A stretch of 13,353 nucleotides of DNA from an uncultured Eubacteriales bacterium (GTDB taxonomy: Bacteria; Bacillota; Clostridia; Oscillospirales; Oscillospiraceae), in NCBI GenBank assembly GCA_900313295.1, contig OMQS01000195.1, positions 1 through 13,353 of the forward strand, written 5' to 3'. How positions within the stretch are numbered: position 1 is the stretch's first letter; every line of letters starts with the position of its first letter. The notes beneath the pieces are model-generated. The model made no database searches. It was not told the DNA's origin and saw only the letters and a list, made by a program, of their open reading frames with translations. Made by a program: the position numbers and the translations under genes. Shown piece after piece: positions 7,058 to 13,146 of this stretch.

Positions 7058-7070
7058 GCCAAGCCCGTTT
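7038..7070 (-). terminator. Intrinsic terminator after the DUF2156-GNAT gene
   Basis: A 10-bp stem (7044-7053 with 7058-7067, two G-U pairs, 4-base loop) is followed on the minus strand by six T (7043-7038). It lies about 25 bases past the stop of the acyltransferase gene and so separates the LysR/GNAT operon from the germination gene. TTTTA also follows it on the plus strand. Confidence 0.88.
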
Positions 7071-7092
7071 TATATCCCGCAGAAAAATGCGG

Positions 7093-8487
7093 TCATATGG
7101 TCTTTTCAAAGTAAAAATACTGCTCGTCCTCGCCGATCCTCTTCATGGAGAAAGACAGCATTTTGTAAGACGCCTCGTTTTCCTTGAAGCACTTGGCCAC
7201 CACGCGGGCAAGACCCAGCCCGTAAAGCGCCCAGTCCGCCGCCGCCGCAAAGGCCTCGGTGCCGTAGCCGCAGCCGGCATATTCCGGCGCAATGCGGCAG
7301 CCCAGCTCGGCGCCGCCCCGCCAGTCCAGATTATACAGCACCGCCTCGCCGATGCATTTTTCCCCCAGCCGCACGGCGAAATTCACACACCGCCGCAGGC
7401 GGAAATCCTCCTGCGCCACCGCAAGGAAATACTCCTCCACCGGCCGGCCGTCGTAGTCCTTGCGCCAGTCATAGCCCCACAGGCGGTTGCGCTCCTCGTC
7501 CAGACACAGGGCGTTGTACGCCGCCCGATCCTTTTCCTGCAGGGCATCCAGGGTCAGGCGCTCCGTGTGCAGCGCGGGGATCTCCCGCAGGCGATCCAGC
7601 TCGCTGCCCACTTCAAAGCACGGCTTGCCCGCCAGCATGACCGGCAGATACTGGGTCTTGGAGGTGCGCAGCCCCTTGTCCCGCGCGTCGTCCTCGCGGT
7701 TCATATACTCCACATCCTCGCCGCAGTGCTGCGCGAACGCCTGCACCATGGTAGGGTATGCCCCCGGGCAGGAGTACAGCGCCTTTTCGATGTGTACCTG
7801 CATGGTTCTGCCGCATTTTTCCCCCATGCTGATGGCTACCAGACGCCCCTCGTGGAGCAGTCCCCCCGCCATGAACCAGTCCCCGCTCAGGTGCCGCAGC
7901 ATCTCCTTGGCAAGGCGCAGCTCGTTTTTGGCAATAGCGCTCTCCTTGGTAAATTCGGTGCCGTATTCCTGCCAAAACCGTTCCAGCAGCGGCTCATCCG
8001 CCGCCGACAGGGTGACATACTCGGCGTCCGGAAAGAGCTTGCGGAATTTATTGATGTGGTTGCGCTGGCCGCTGTAGTGCCGTCCGGCAAACTCGGCCAG
8101 ATCCTTCCGCCGGTAGATATAGTCCTTCCACGGCCGCTCATTGATGAGCCGCACCACCGGATAGCGCAGAAACAGGCGGGACGCCTCCTGCTCCGGCACC
8201 ACGGAGATCACCGGTCGCACCCCCTGCTCCGTGCAGTATCTTTCAATAAGGGTCAGTGCCGCCTCCACGTCCCCCTCGGGGCCGGCCACGGGGAAATCGA
8301 ACTGCCAGCGCCCGTCTATCTCGTTGCGCACAATAAGGCACCCCGCCGCCTCGCAGAAGGCCGGGCGCAGCACGCTGCCCCACATGAGCTTCACGCCCAC
8401 GGAGTATTCGCACAGACGGTAGTCGCAATTAATATAGTATGGTCTTAGTTTTTCCGCATTCTGCAGCGTAACAGGCTCAAAATTCAT
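7093..8487 (-). CDS. Two-domain acyltransferase-type protein: DUF2156 plus GNAT
   Basis: A 464-residue protein with two recognisable parts. Residues 1 to about 300 match DUF2156, the GNAT-fold domain also found at the C-terminus of lysylphosphatidylglycerol synthases. Signs are KDYIYRRKDLAEFAGRHYSG with RNHINKFRK, HIEKALYSCPGAYPTMVQAF, and YMNREDDARDKGLRTSK. Residues from about 310 to 464 are a RimJ/RimL-type GNAT domain: it opens ALHTERLTLDAL and has the acyl-CoA-binding region IAPEYAGCGYGTEAF, then FKENEASYKMLSFSMKRIG. No signal peptide or membrane helix is visible, so it should act in the cytosol. The ATG at 8487 overlaps the LysR stop codon as ATGA, implying translational coupling. An in-frame extension to 9408 runs through lysR in another frame and is not real. 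The acceptor substrate is unknown. Confidence 0.88.
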   Translation of the reverse strand: MNFEPVTLQNAEKLRPYYINCDYRLCEYSVGVKLMWGSVLRPAFCEAAGCLIVRNEIDGRWQFDFPVAGPEGDVEAALTLIERYCTEQGVRPVISVVPEQEASRLFLRYPVVRLINERPWKDYIYRRKDLAEFAGRHYSGQRNHINKFRKLFPDAEYVTLSAADEPLLERFWQEYGTEFTKESAIAKNELRLAKEMLRHLSGDWFMAGGLLHEGRLVAISMGEKCGRTMQVHIEKALYSCPGAYPTMVQAFAQHCGEDVEYMNREDDARDKGLRTSKTQYLPVMLAGKPCFEVGSELDRLREIPALHTERLTLDALQEKDRAAYNALCLDEERNRLWGYDWRKDYDGRPVEEYFLAVAQEDFRLRRCVNFAVRLGEKCIGEAVLYNLDWRGGAELGCRIAPEYAGCGYGTEAFAAAADWALYGLGLARVVAKCFKENEASYKMLSFSMKRIGEDEQYFYFEKTI

Positions 8488-9356
8488 ATCTGATCGCTCT
8501 CCAGTATCTCTTTTGCTTCCGTAATGAACCGTCTGGCAATGGGGCGCAGCTCCTTCTTCGACCGCACCGCAATGCCCAGCTCGCGGGCAGCAGGCGGATC
8601 CATAGGCACCGCCACCACGTTGTCCCGCCGTCCCTTCAGCACCAGCTCCGACAGGACGCTCACGCCCAGGCCATGCTCCACCATGGAGATGATAACGCTG
8701 TCGCTGACCTGAGTCTTGCGGATGTTCGGCTCCACGCTGCCCAGCGCCCGCATGATGTCCAAATGAAATCCCAAGGACGGCATAAGAAAATCCATCCCCT
8801 GCAGGGCGTGTATGTCCAGTTGCTCCCGCCCTTGCAGGTCGTAGTCCGGCGGCAGGATCACCAGCAGCGGGTCGTCCCGCAGATGGGTCCACTCCAGGCT
8901 GACCCCCTCCTGTCGGGAGGCGAAGCACATGTCCACCCTGTCCTCCCGAACCCAGCGGTACACCTCCTCCACGCTGCCCATCTGAATGTCCACCGTCACC
9001 TCCGGATGGGTGTCCCGAAAGCGCTGGATGATCTCCGGCAGCCAGTGCATGGCGATGCTGGCGTAGGCCGCCACGCGGATGGTCTCCTCCCGACGGGTGT
9101 TGATGCGGCGGATCTCCCCCTCCAGCGTCTCGCTGGCGCGCAGCAGCTCCTGTATCATGGGGAACACCCGCTCCCCCGCCGCCGTGAGCCGGATGCCCGT
9201 TCGGCTGCGCACCAGCAGGGCAAAGCCGATGTCCTTTTCCAGACTGTTCATCATATGGGTCAGCCCCGACTGGGTGTACCCCAGCGTTTCTGCCGCTCGG
9301 GTAAAGCTGCCCATGCGCACGGCCATGGCCAGCGCCTCCAGCTTTTTCGTGTCCAT
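8484..9356 (-). CDS. LysR-family transcriptional regulator
   Basis: A 290-residue regulator with an N-terminal winged helix-turn-helix (residues 1-60). It reads MDTKKLEALAMAVRMGSFTR, then AAETLGYTQSGLTHMMNSLE and LLVRSRTGIRLTAAGE, classic LysR signatures. The rest is a periplasmic-binding-protein-like effector domain, with features such as TIRVAAYASIAMHWLPEII and VSDSVIISMVEHGLGVSVLS. The start ATG at 9356 is preceded by AAGGAGGG. Unlike the usual divergent arrangement, its likely target, the DUF2156-GNAT gene, is downstream and overlaps it by 4 nt in the same direction, so the two are co-expressed. The gene on the other side (ECF S component) is divergent and about 390 bases away. The effector is not predictable from sequence. 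Confidence 0.95.
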   Translation of the reverse strand: MDTKKLEALAMAVRMGSFTRAAETLGYTQSGLTHMMNSLEKDIGFALLVRSRTGIRLTAAGERVFPMIQELLRASETLEGEIRRINTRREETIRVAAYASIAMHWLPEIIQRFRDTHPEVTVDIQMGSVEEVYRWVREDRVDMCFASRQEGVSLEWTHLRDDPLLVILPPDYDLQGREQLDIHALQGMDFLMPSLGFHLDIMRALGSVEPNIRKTQVSDSVIISMVEHGLGVSVLSELVLKGRRDNVVAVPMDPPAARELGIAVRSKKELRPIARRFITEAKEILESDQI

Positions 9357-9374
9357 ACGCCGCCCTCCTTTTCC

Positions 9375-9425
9375 ATGAAACTATGTCATGTTCCATGTTA
9401 TACTGCATTTTTCTTCAAATTGCAA
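9375..9425 (-). promoter_or_regulatory. lysR promoter with LysR-box-like operator
   Basis: On the minus strand TTGCAA (9425-9420) and TATAAC (9402-9397) are 17 bases apart, predicting a start near 9390. Immediately downstream, ATGACATAGTTTCAT (9389-9375) is an interrupted palindrome of the T-N11-A type expected for a LysR protein. It lies where binding would block initiation. Negative autoregulation is the natural inference. The operator is weaker evidence than the promoter. Confidence 0.6.
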
Positions 9426-9499
9426 TGGCTTTTGCAACATTTTTCAGCCGTTTCCATTTATCCATGACATGTCTTAATAATAAAATGAATACTTGTCGC

Positions 9500-9528
9500 T
9501 TTACAAAAAGTCCGTGTCGCGGTATAGT
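9500..9528 (+). promoter_or_regulatory. Sigma-A-like promoter of unknown purpose
   Basis: TTTACA (9500-9505) and TATAGT (9523-9528) are 17 bases apart on the plus strand. Transcription would begin near 9535, far upstream of the ECF gene (start 9746), and would meet the strong hairpin at 9575-9618 first. No open reading frame with a ribosome binding site follows before the hairpin. Confidence 0.45.
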
Positions 9529-9574
9529 AGCCCCAGTAATTCTCCAACATGAATTGCTTTTCCTTTCTATCCTC

Positions 9575-9618
9575 AAACCTAAGAAGGCCGCCTTGCATAA
9601 GGCGGCTTTCTTAGGTTT
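9575..9618. repeat. 20-bp hairpin, terminator-like, between divergent genes
   Basis: Arms 9575-9594 and 9599-9618 pair over 20 bases with a single G-T pair and a GCAT loop. One arm reads AAACCTAAGAAGGCCGCCTT. It looks like an intrinsic terminator, but most of the T-tract is inside the stem: TTTTC at its plus-strand end and TTTGAGG at its minus-strand end. It lies in a gap between divergently transcribed genes, where no terminator is needed, unless a short transcript from the 9500-9528 promoter ends here or it attenuates readthrough into the ECF operon. Confidence 0.7.
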
Positions 9619-9633
9619 TCCCGTAGTTTTGTG

Positions 9634-9672
9634 AAAATGCATCTTGCATTTTTACGCCGCATAGGGTACAAT
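9634..9672 (+). promoter_or_regulatory. Promoter and operator-like palindrome of the ECF-coaX operon
   Basis: TTGCAT (9644-9649) and TACAAT (9667-9672) are 17 bases apart and lead to a start near 9680. This is the best placed promoter for the ECF S component at 9746. A perfect inverted repeat, AAAATGCA (9634-9641) with TGCATTTT (9645-9652), covers the -35 element and looks like a repressor site. The short leader to 9745 includes a 6-bp stem (TCGGCG/CGCCGA) and a CCGG/CCGG stem before AGGAGG. No known riboswitch is recognisable. Confidence 0.55.
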
Positions 9673-9745
9673 GCCCTCGGCGTCCTATGCGCCGAAATAT
9701 GCGCTGCATCCGGGTCGTCCGGAGCGGCAGCAGGAGGTTTAAAAA

Positions 9746-10315
9746 GTGAATCAGAAAACAAAGAACCTGGTGGGCGCAGGTGTGTTCACCGCCATCGTTC
9801 TGGTGCTGCAATTTCTGGGCGGCACCTTCAAAATCGGGCCGCTGAATATCAACGTATCTCTGGTACCCATTGTAGTGGGTGCCGCCGTGTACGGCTGGAA
9901 GGTGGGCGCGTGGCTGGGTCTTATGTCCGGCGCAGCCATTCTCGTTGCCGGTCAGGCGGCGGATTTCCTGGTGATAAACCCCCTCGGCACCGTGGTCACT
10001 GTTTTGGCGAAAGGCACGCTGTGCGGCCTCATCGCCGGCCTTGTGTACACGGCTCTGAGCAAGAAGAACCGTTGGGTGGCCATCATCGTGGCCGCTGTGG
10101 TCTGCCCCGTGGTGAACACCGGCGTATTTCTGCTGGGCTGCCTGCTGTTCTTCATGGACACCCTCAACGGCTGGGCGGCCGCTCTGGGCTACGAAAGCGC
10201 AGGTGCCTACATGGTTCTGGGTCTGGCAGGCACCAATTTCCTGCTGGAGATCGGCGTGAACGTGGTGCTGGCTCCGGTGATCTCGCGGCTCATTGCCGTG
10301 GGCAAAAAGAAGTAA
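9746..10315 (+). CDS. ECF transporter S component, probably pantothenate-specific (PanT-like)
   Basis: A 189-residue integral membrane protein with about six hydrophobic helices and no ATPase motifs. This is the size and pattern of the substrate-binding S component of energy-coupling-factor vitamin transporters. It opens NQKTKNLVGAGVFTAIVLVL, with a small-xxx-small pattern (G12-VFT-A16) in helix 1 like the one S components use to contact EcfT. INVSLVPIVVGAAVYGWKVG is typical of the family. The start is a GTG at 9746 preceded by AGGAGG eight bases upstream. No EcfA or EcfT gene lies in the window, so it would share an energising module encoded elsewhere (group II). It is followed after 13 bases by coaX, which phosphorylates pantothenate. 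Pantothenate specificity is inferred from this pairing, not from binding residues. Confidence 0.88.
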   Translation: MNQKTKNLVGAGVFTAIVLVLQFLGGTFKIGPLNINVSLVPIVVGAAVYGWKVGAWLGLMSGAAILVAGQAADFLVINPLGTVVTVLAKGTLCGLIAGLVYTALSKKNRWVAIIVAAVVCPVVNTGVFLLGCLLFFMDTLNGWAAALGYESAGAYMVLGLAGTNFLLEIGVNVVLAPVISRLIAVGKKK

Positions 10316-10328
10316 GGGGCGAGGCGCC

Positions 10329-11093
10329 ATGCTGCTGACCATTGATATAGGCAATTCCAACATTGTCTTCAGCCTGTCCGGCGCAGAGCGTCGGCTTTAC
10401 CGGCTGGATACCGTCCCCGACTGGACGACGGAGGACTATCTCCCTCGGGTGAAATCGCTGTTTGCCCGCGAAAAAATAGATATATCCGAAGCGGACGGCG
10501 CCGCGCTCTGCTCCGTTGTGCCGTCGCTCATTCCGGTGCTTTCCCAGGTGGTGCGGCAGCTGATGGGGCTGACGCCCTACGTCATCACCCCCGCCTCCAG
10601 ATCCGGCCTGACGCTGGCCATTGCAGAGGCCAACACGCTGGGCGCCGACATTCTGGCGGCAGACGCCGCCGCAGCGGAGGAGTACCCCCTCCCCGCCATC
10701 ATTTTCGACATGGGCACCGCCACCACCGCCACGGTGGTGGACAAGGATCGCCGCTACCTCGGCGGCGCCATCCTCGCCGGCGTAAAGCTGGGCATCAGCG
10801 CCCTGTTTTCCGGCACGGCACAGCTGCCCTCCGTCTCCGTGGAGGCGCCTCCCAAGGCCATCTGCGACACAGCGCTGGAGTCCATCCAGAGCGGCGCTGT
10901 CTTCGGTGCCGCCGCCATGATGGACGGTCTGGCAGACCGATTCGAGGCAGAGCTGGGGCAAAAATGCACCCTCCTGGCCACCGGCGGTCTGGCCGGCTGC
11001 ATCGTCCCCCATTGCCGCAGAAAGTTTATCTACGACGAGAGCCTTCTCCTGCGGGGCATGGAGCTGATCTATCGCCTGAACTGCGAAAAGTGA
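10329..11093 (+). CDS. coaX: Type III pantothenate kinase
   Basis: CoaX phosphorylates pantothenate with ATP, the first committed step of CoA synthesis, and belongs to the ASKHA fold. The protein is 254 residues, typical for the type III enzyme. It shows the phosphate-1 motif LLTIDIGNSN (D6, G8), the phosphate-2 segment FDMGTATTATVVD (127-138), and LLATGGLAG toward the end. In the family's usual GxDR position the sequence reads TLGADILAADAAA, with Ile108 where Arg is common; I cannot say whether this affects activity. The start at 10329 is chosen because it opens directly into the conserved N-terminus. A frame beginning at 10293 would overlap the S component. It is co-transcribed with the S component and ends at the terminator at 11103. 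Confidence 0.94.
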   Translation: MLLTIDIGNSNIVFSLSGAERRLYRLDTVPDWTTEDYLPRVKSLFAREKIDISEADGAALCSVVPSLIPVLSQVVRQLMGLTPYVITPASRSGLTLAIAEANTLGADILAADAAAAEEYPLPAIIFDMGTATTATVVDKDRRYLGGAILAGVKLGISALFSGTAQLPSVSVEAPPKAICDTALESIQSGAVFGAAAMMDGLADRFEAELGQKCTLLATGGLAGCIVPHCRRKFIYDESLLLRGMELIYRLNCEK

Positions 11094-11102
11094 TAAAAAG
11101 GA

Positions 11103-11137
11103 CCCCGAAGTTCCCTGCAAAACTTCGGGGCTTTTTT
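11103..11137 (+). terminator. Terminator after coaX, probably bidirectional
   Basis: A perfect 10-bp stem (11103-11112, CCCCGAAGTT, with 11121-11130) has an 8-base loop. It is followed by CTTTTTT on the plus strand. On the minus strand the stem is followed by TCCTTTTT, so it can also end the small membrane protein transcript that converges from the right. Confidence 0.93.
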
Positions 11138-11168
11138 CTGCCATCGCAAGGCTGGCAGCAGCGCGCCG

Positions 11169-11342
11169 TCACTTTCCCTGCCACAGCTCCGGACATAGCC
11201 ACGCAAAAAACGCAATAAACGGTATGCTTCCCAGCAAGGTCAGCGACTCGTCGCCACCCGTCAGCCGCCGCACCGCCAATATTCCCGCCAGCACAACGAC
11301 CGCCCCGATGCCTTCCCGTTTTCTTCTGGATAATTTCCGCAT
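11169..11342 (-). CDS. Small two-helix membrane protein, unknown function
   Basis: A 57-residue protein with a very basic N-terminus (MRKLSRRKREG) followed by two hydrophobic stretches, at about 12-24 (IGAVVVLAGILAV) and 36-51 (TLLGSIPFIAFFAWLC). They are joined by a short polar turn (RRLTGGDESL). The positive-inside rule suggests both ends are cytoplasmic. I do not recognise a family. It is credible as a gene because a near-consensus promoter (TTGAAT, 17 bases, TATAAT) and a GGGAGGGGG ribosome binding site precede it, and a terminator lies beyond its stop. The ATG at 11342 is used; a GTG two codons earlier (11348) is possible. It is divergent from the XRE regulator gene, whose product likely controls it. 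Confidence 0.7.
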   Translation of the reverse strand: MRKLSRRKREGIGAVVVLAGILAVRRLTGGDESLTLLGSIPFIAFFAWLCPELWQGK

Positions 11343-11362
11343 ATCCACGCCCCCTCCCTCTG

Positions 11363-11403
11363 ATTATAGCCGAATATTCGGCAATATTCAACACAGAATA
11401 TTC
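11363..11403 (-). promoter_or_regulatory. Promoter with GAATATTC operators between small membrane gene and XRE gene
   Basis: The minus-strand promoter TTGAAT (11391-11386), 17 bases, TATAAT (11368-11363) is nearly ideal. Its spacer contains a perfect 14-bp palindrome, GCCGAATATTCGGC (11369-11382). Related motifs CAATATTC (11382-11389) and GAATATTC (11396-11403) follow, giving three similar sites within 32 bases. This is the pattern expected for repeated binding by a small dimeric repressor such as the adjacent XRE protein. Confidence 0.75.
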
Positions 11404-11423
11404 CCTGTATTCTACCATACAGG
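11404..11423. repeat. Inverted repeat just upstream of the XRE gene
   Basis: CCTGTAT (11404-11410) and ATACAGG (11417-11423) form a 7-bp inverted repeat with a 6-base spacer, ending at the XRE ribosome binding site. It could be an additional operator or an mRNA hairpin that partly hides the GGAGG. Its sequence differs from the GAATATTC motifs. Confidence 0.45.
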
Positions 11424-11435
11424 GAGGCGAAACCC

Positions 11436-11648
11436 ATGATCGTATTTGACCCGCTGTGGGACACCATGAAGCGCAGAAACATCACCCAATACGCCCTGAT
11501 AAAGGAGCACGGCATCAGCACCGGCACCCTGGACGCCCTGCGCAAAAACCGCAGCGTGACGCTCCACACCATAAACGACCTCTGCCGCATTCTCCGGTGC
11601 GGCGTGTCCGACATCATCCGCTATGTGCCGGAGGACGCAGAAGAATAA
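11436..11648 (+). CDS. XRE/Cro-C1-type helix-turn-helix regulator
   Basis: A 70-residue protein consisting of little more than one Cro/C1-type DNA-binding domain. It opens IVFDPLWDTMKRRNITQYAL and continues ISTGTLDALRKNRSVTLHTI, the turn and recognition helix region, then NDLCRILRCGVSDIIRYVP. The ATG at 11436 follows GGGAGGCG at good spacing. No effector or dimerisation domain is present, so regulation may be by concentration alone or through a partner. It is divergent from the small membrane protein gene across about 90 bases rich in GAATATTC palindromes. It ends before a bidirectional terminator shared with nfnB. I see no convincing sigma-A promoter of its own on the plus strand, though the AT-rich repeat region must hold it. 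Confidence 0.92.
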   Translation: MIVFDPLWDTMKRRNITQYALIKEHGISTGTLDALRKNRSVTLHTINDLCRILRCGVSDIIRYVPEDAEE

Positions 11649-11699
11649 TGCGCAGCGCCGCCCCCGGTCTTGCCGTGGGTCGGTGCTGCTTATATGCAA

Positions 11700-11735
11700 A
11701 AAAAGGACGGGAGAAGCAGCTCTCCCGTCCTTTTT
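11700..11735. terminator. Bidirectional terminator between XRE gene and nfnB
   Basis: A perfect 10-bp stem (GGACGGGAGA at 11705-11714 with 11721-11730, loop AGCAGC) is flanked by A-rich sequence on the left and TTTTT on the right. It works in both orientations. It separates the XRE gene, running right, from nfnB, running left. Confidence 0.93.
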
Positions 11736-11750
11736 CCTATGTAATGTAAA

Positions 11751-13145
11751 TTACTTCTTGCTCAAAAACTCGTCGATGGACTTGGCGCCCAGCTTGCCGG
11801 CGCCCATGGCCAGGATGACGGTGGCAGCGCCGGTAACGGCATCGCCGCCGGCGTACACGCCCTCGCGGGAAGTCAGGCCGTCCTCATTGACGATGATGCA
11901 GCCCTTCTTATTGACCTCCAGGCCCTTGGTAGTGGCCTTGATGAGGGGGTTGGGGGTGGTGCCCAGGGACATGATGACGGCGTCCACGGGAAGGTCGAAC
12001 TCGCTGCCCACCTTCTCCACGGGGCGGCGGCGGCCGGAAGCGTCCGGCTCACCCAGCTCCATCTCGATGCAGGTCATGGACTTCACGCAGTCCTGCTCGT
12101 CGCCGTTGATCTGCACAGGGTTATTGAGGGTCTTGAAGATGACGCCCTCCTCGATGGCGTGCTCCACCTCCTCATGACGGGCGGGAAGCTCCTCCATGCC
12201 GCGGCGGTACACCACATACACCTCGGCGCCCAGCCGCTTGGAGCAGCGGGCGGCATCCATGGCCACGTTGCCGCCGCCCACCACAGCCACTTTCTTGCCC
12301 TTGAGATCCATGATGGGGGTGTCGGAATCGGGCTTATAAGCCTTCATCAGATTGATACGGGTGAGGAACTCGTTGGCGGAATACACGCCCTTGAGGTTCT
12401 CGCCGGGGATATGCATAAACATGGGCAGACCCGCGCCGGAGCCGACAAACACGGCCTCAAAGCCGTTCTCCTCCAGCAGCTCGTCGATGGTGATGGTGCG
12501 GCCAACCACGATGTTGGTTTCCACCTTCACGCCCATGGCCTTCAGACCGTCCACTTCCTTCTGCACGATGGTCTTGGGCAGACGGAACTCGGGGATGCCG
12601 TACACCAGCACGCCGCCGGCCAGATGCAGCGCTTCGTACACAGTGACGTCGTAGCCCTTCTTGGCCAGGTCACCGGCGCAGGTGAGGCCGGCAGGGCCGG
12701 AGCCTACCACGGCTACCTTATGGCCGTTGGACTGGGGCTTTTCGGGGGTCTCGGTGCTGTGGGCGTTGTGCCAGTCGGCCACGAAGCGCTCCAGACGGCC
12801 GATGCCCACGGCCTCGCCCTTCTTACCCCGGACGCAGTGCATCTCGCACTGGCTCTCCTGGGGGCACACGCGGCCGCACACGGCGGGCAGGGAGCTGGTC
12901 TGGTGGATCACCTGATAGGCGCCCTCATAGTCTTTTTCCACGATCTTCTGAATGAATTCGGGGATGCGGACGTTCACGGGGCAGCCGTTCACGCAGGGAT
13001 GTGCCTTGCAGTTGAGGCAGCGAGCCGCCTCGTCCAGCGCCTGCTCCTCGGTGTAGCCCAGCGCCACCTCCAGAAAGTTATGATTGCGGACATTGGGATC
13101 CTGAGAGGGCATGGGATTCTTGTCCTGACGCATATTCACAGCCAT
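11751..13145 (-). CDS. nfnB: NfnB, large subunit of NADH-dependent ferredoxin:NADP+ oxidoreductase (GltD-like)
   Basis: The large subunit of the electron-bifurcating transhydrogenase that couples NADH and reduced ferredoxin to NADP+ reduction. Such genes are often annotated as glutamate synthase small subunit (gltA/gltD). The protein is 464 residues. Its N-terminal domain has eight cysteines in the two-cluster pattern (C43, C46, C51, C55, then C90, C94, C100, C104) for two [4Fe-4S] centres. An FAD-binding GSGPAG lies at 148-153 and an NADPH-binding GGGNVAMDAA begins at 290. The C-terminal AGGDAVTGAATVILAMGAGK is typical of the family. The ATG at 13145 follows AAGGAGG and comes one base after the stop of nfnA. 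The adjacent PyrK-like subunit is what separates Nfn from a true glutamate synthase, whose large subunit is absent. Confidence 0.92.
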   Translation of the reverse strand: MAVNMRQDKNPMPSQDPNVRNHNFLEVALGYTEEQALDEAARCLNCKAHPCVNGCPVNVRIPEFIQKIVEKDYEGAYQVIHQTSSLPAVCGRVCPQESQCEMHCVRGKKGEAVGIGRLERFVADWHNAHSTETPEKPQSNGHKVAVVGSGPAGLTCAGDLAKKGYDVTVYEALHLAGGVLVYGIPEFRLPKTIVQKEVDGLKAMGVKVETNIVVGRTITIDELLEENGFEAVFVGSGAGLPMFMHIPGENLKGVYSANEFLTRINLMKAYKPDSDTPIMDLKGKKVAVVGGGNVAMDAARCSKRLGAEVYVVYRRGMEELPARHEEVEHAIEEGVIFKTLNNPVQINGDEQDCVKSMTCIEMELGEPDASGRRRPVEKVGSEFDLPVDAVIMSLGTTPNPLIKATTKGLEVNKKGCIIVNEDGLTSREGVYAGGDAVTGAATVILAMGAGKLGAKSIDEFLSKK

Positions 13146-13146
13146 C

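Noticed and set aside
6589..8448. A 619-codon plus-strand open frame
   Set aside because: It lies opposite the SpoVAF-like and DUF2156-GNAT genes, is rich in His, Arg and Gln as expected for an antisense shadow in GC-rich DNA, and has no recognisable domain.
8488..9408. In-frame N-terminal extension of the DUF2156-GNAT protein through lysR
   Set aside because: The extension is a Gly/Ala/His-rich translation of lysR in another frame. The ATGA overlap with the lysR stop gives a normal start at 8487.
9415..9642. Short open frames on both strands in the lysR-ECF gap
   Set aside because: They read through the 20-bp hairpin, have no ribosome binding site, and show no recognisable sequence.
9680..9745. 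Riboswitch in the leader of the ECF S component
   Set aside because: The leader after the best promoter is only about 65 bases and contains just two short stems. I could not match a known vitamin riboswitch or the pan motif.
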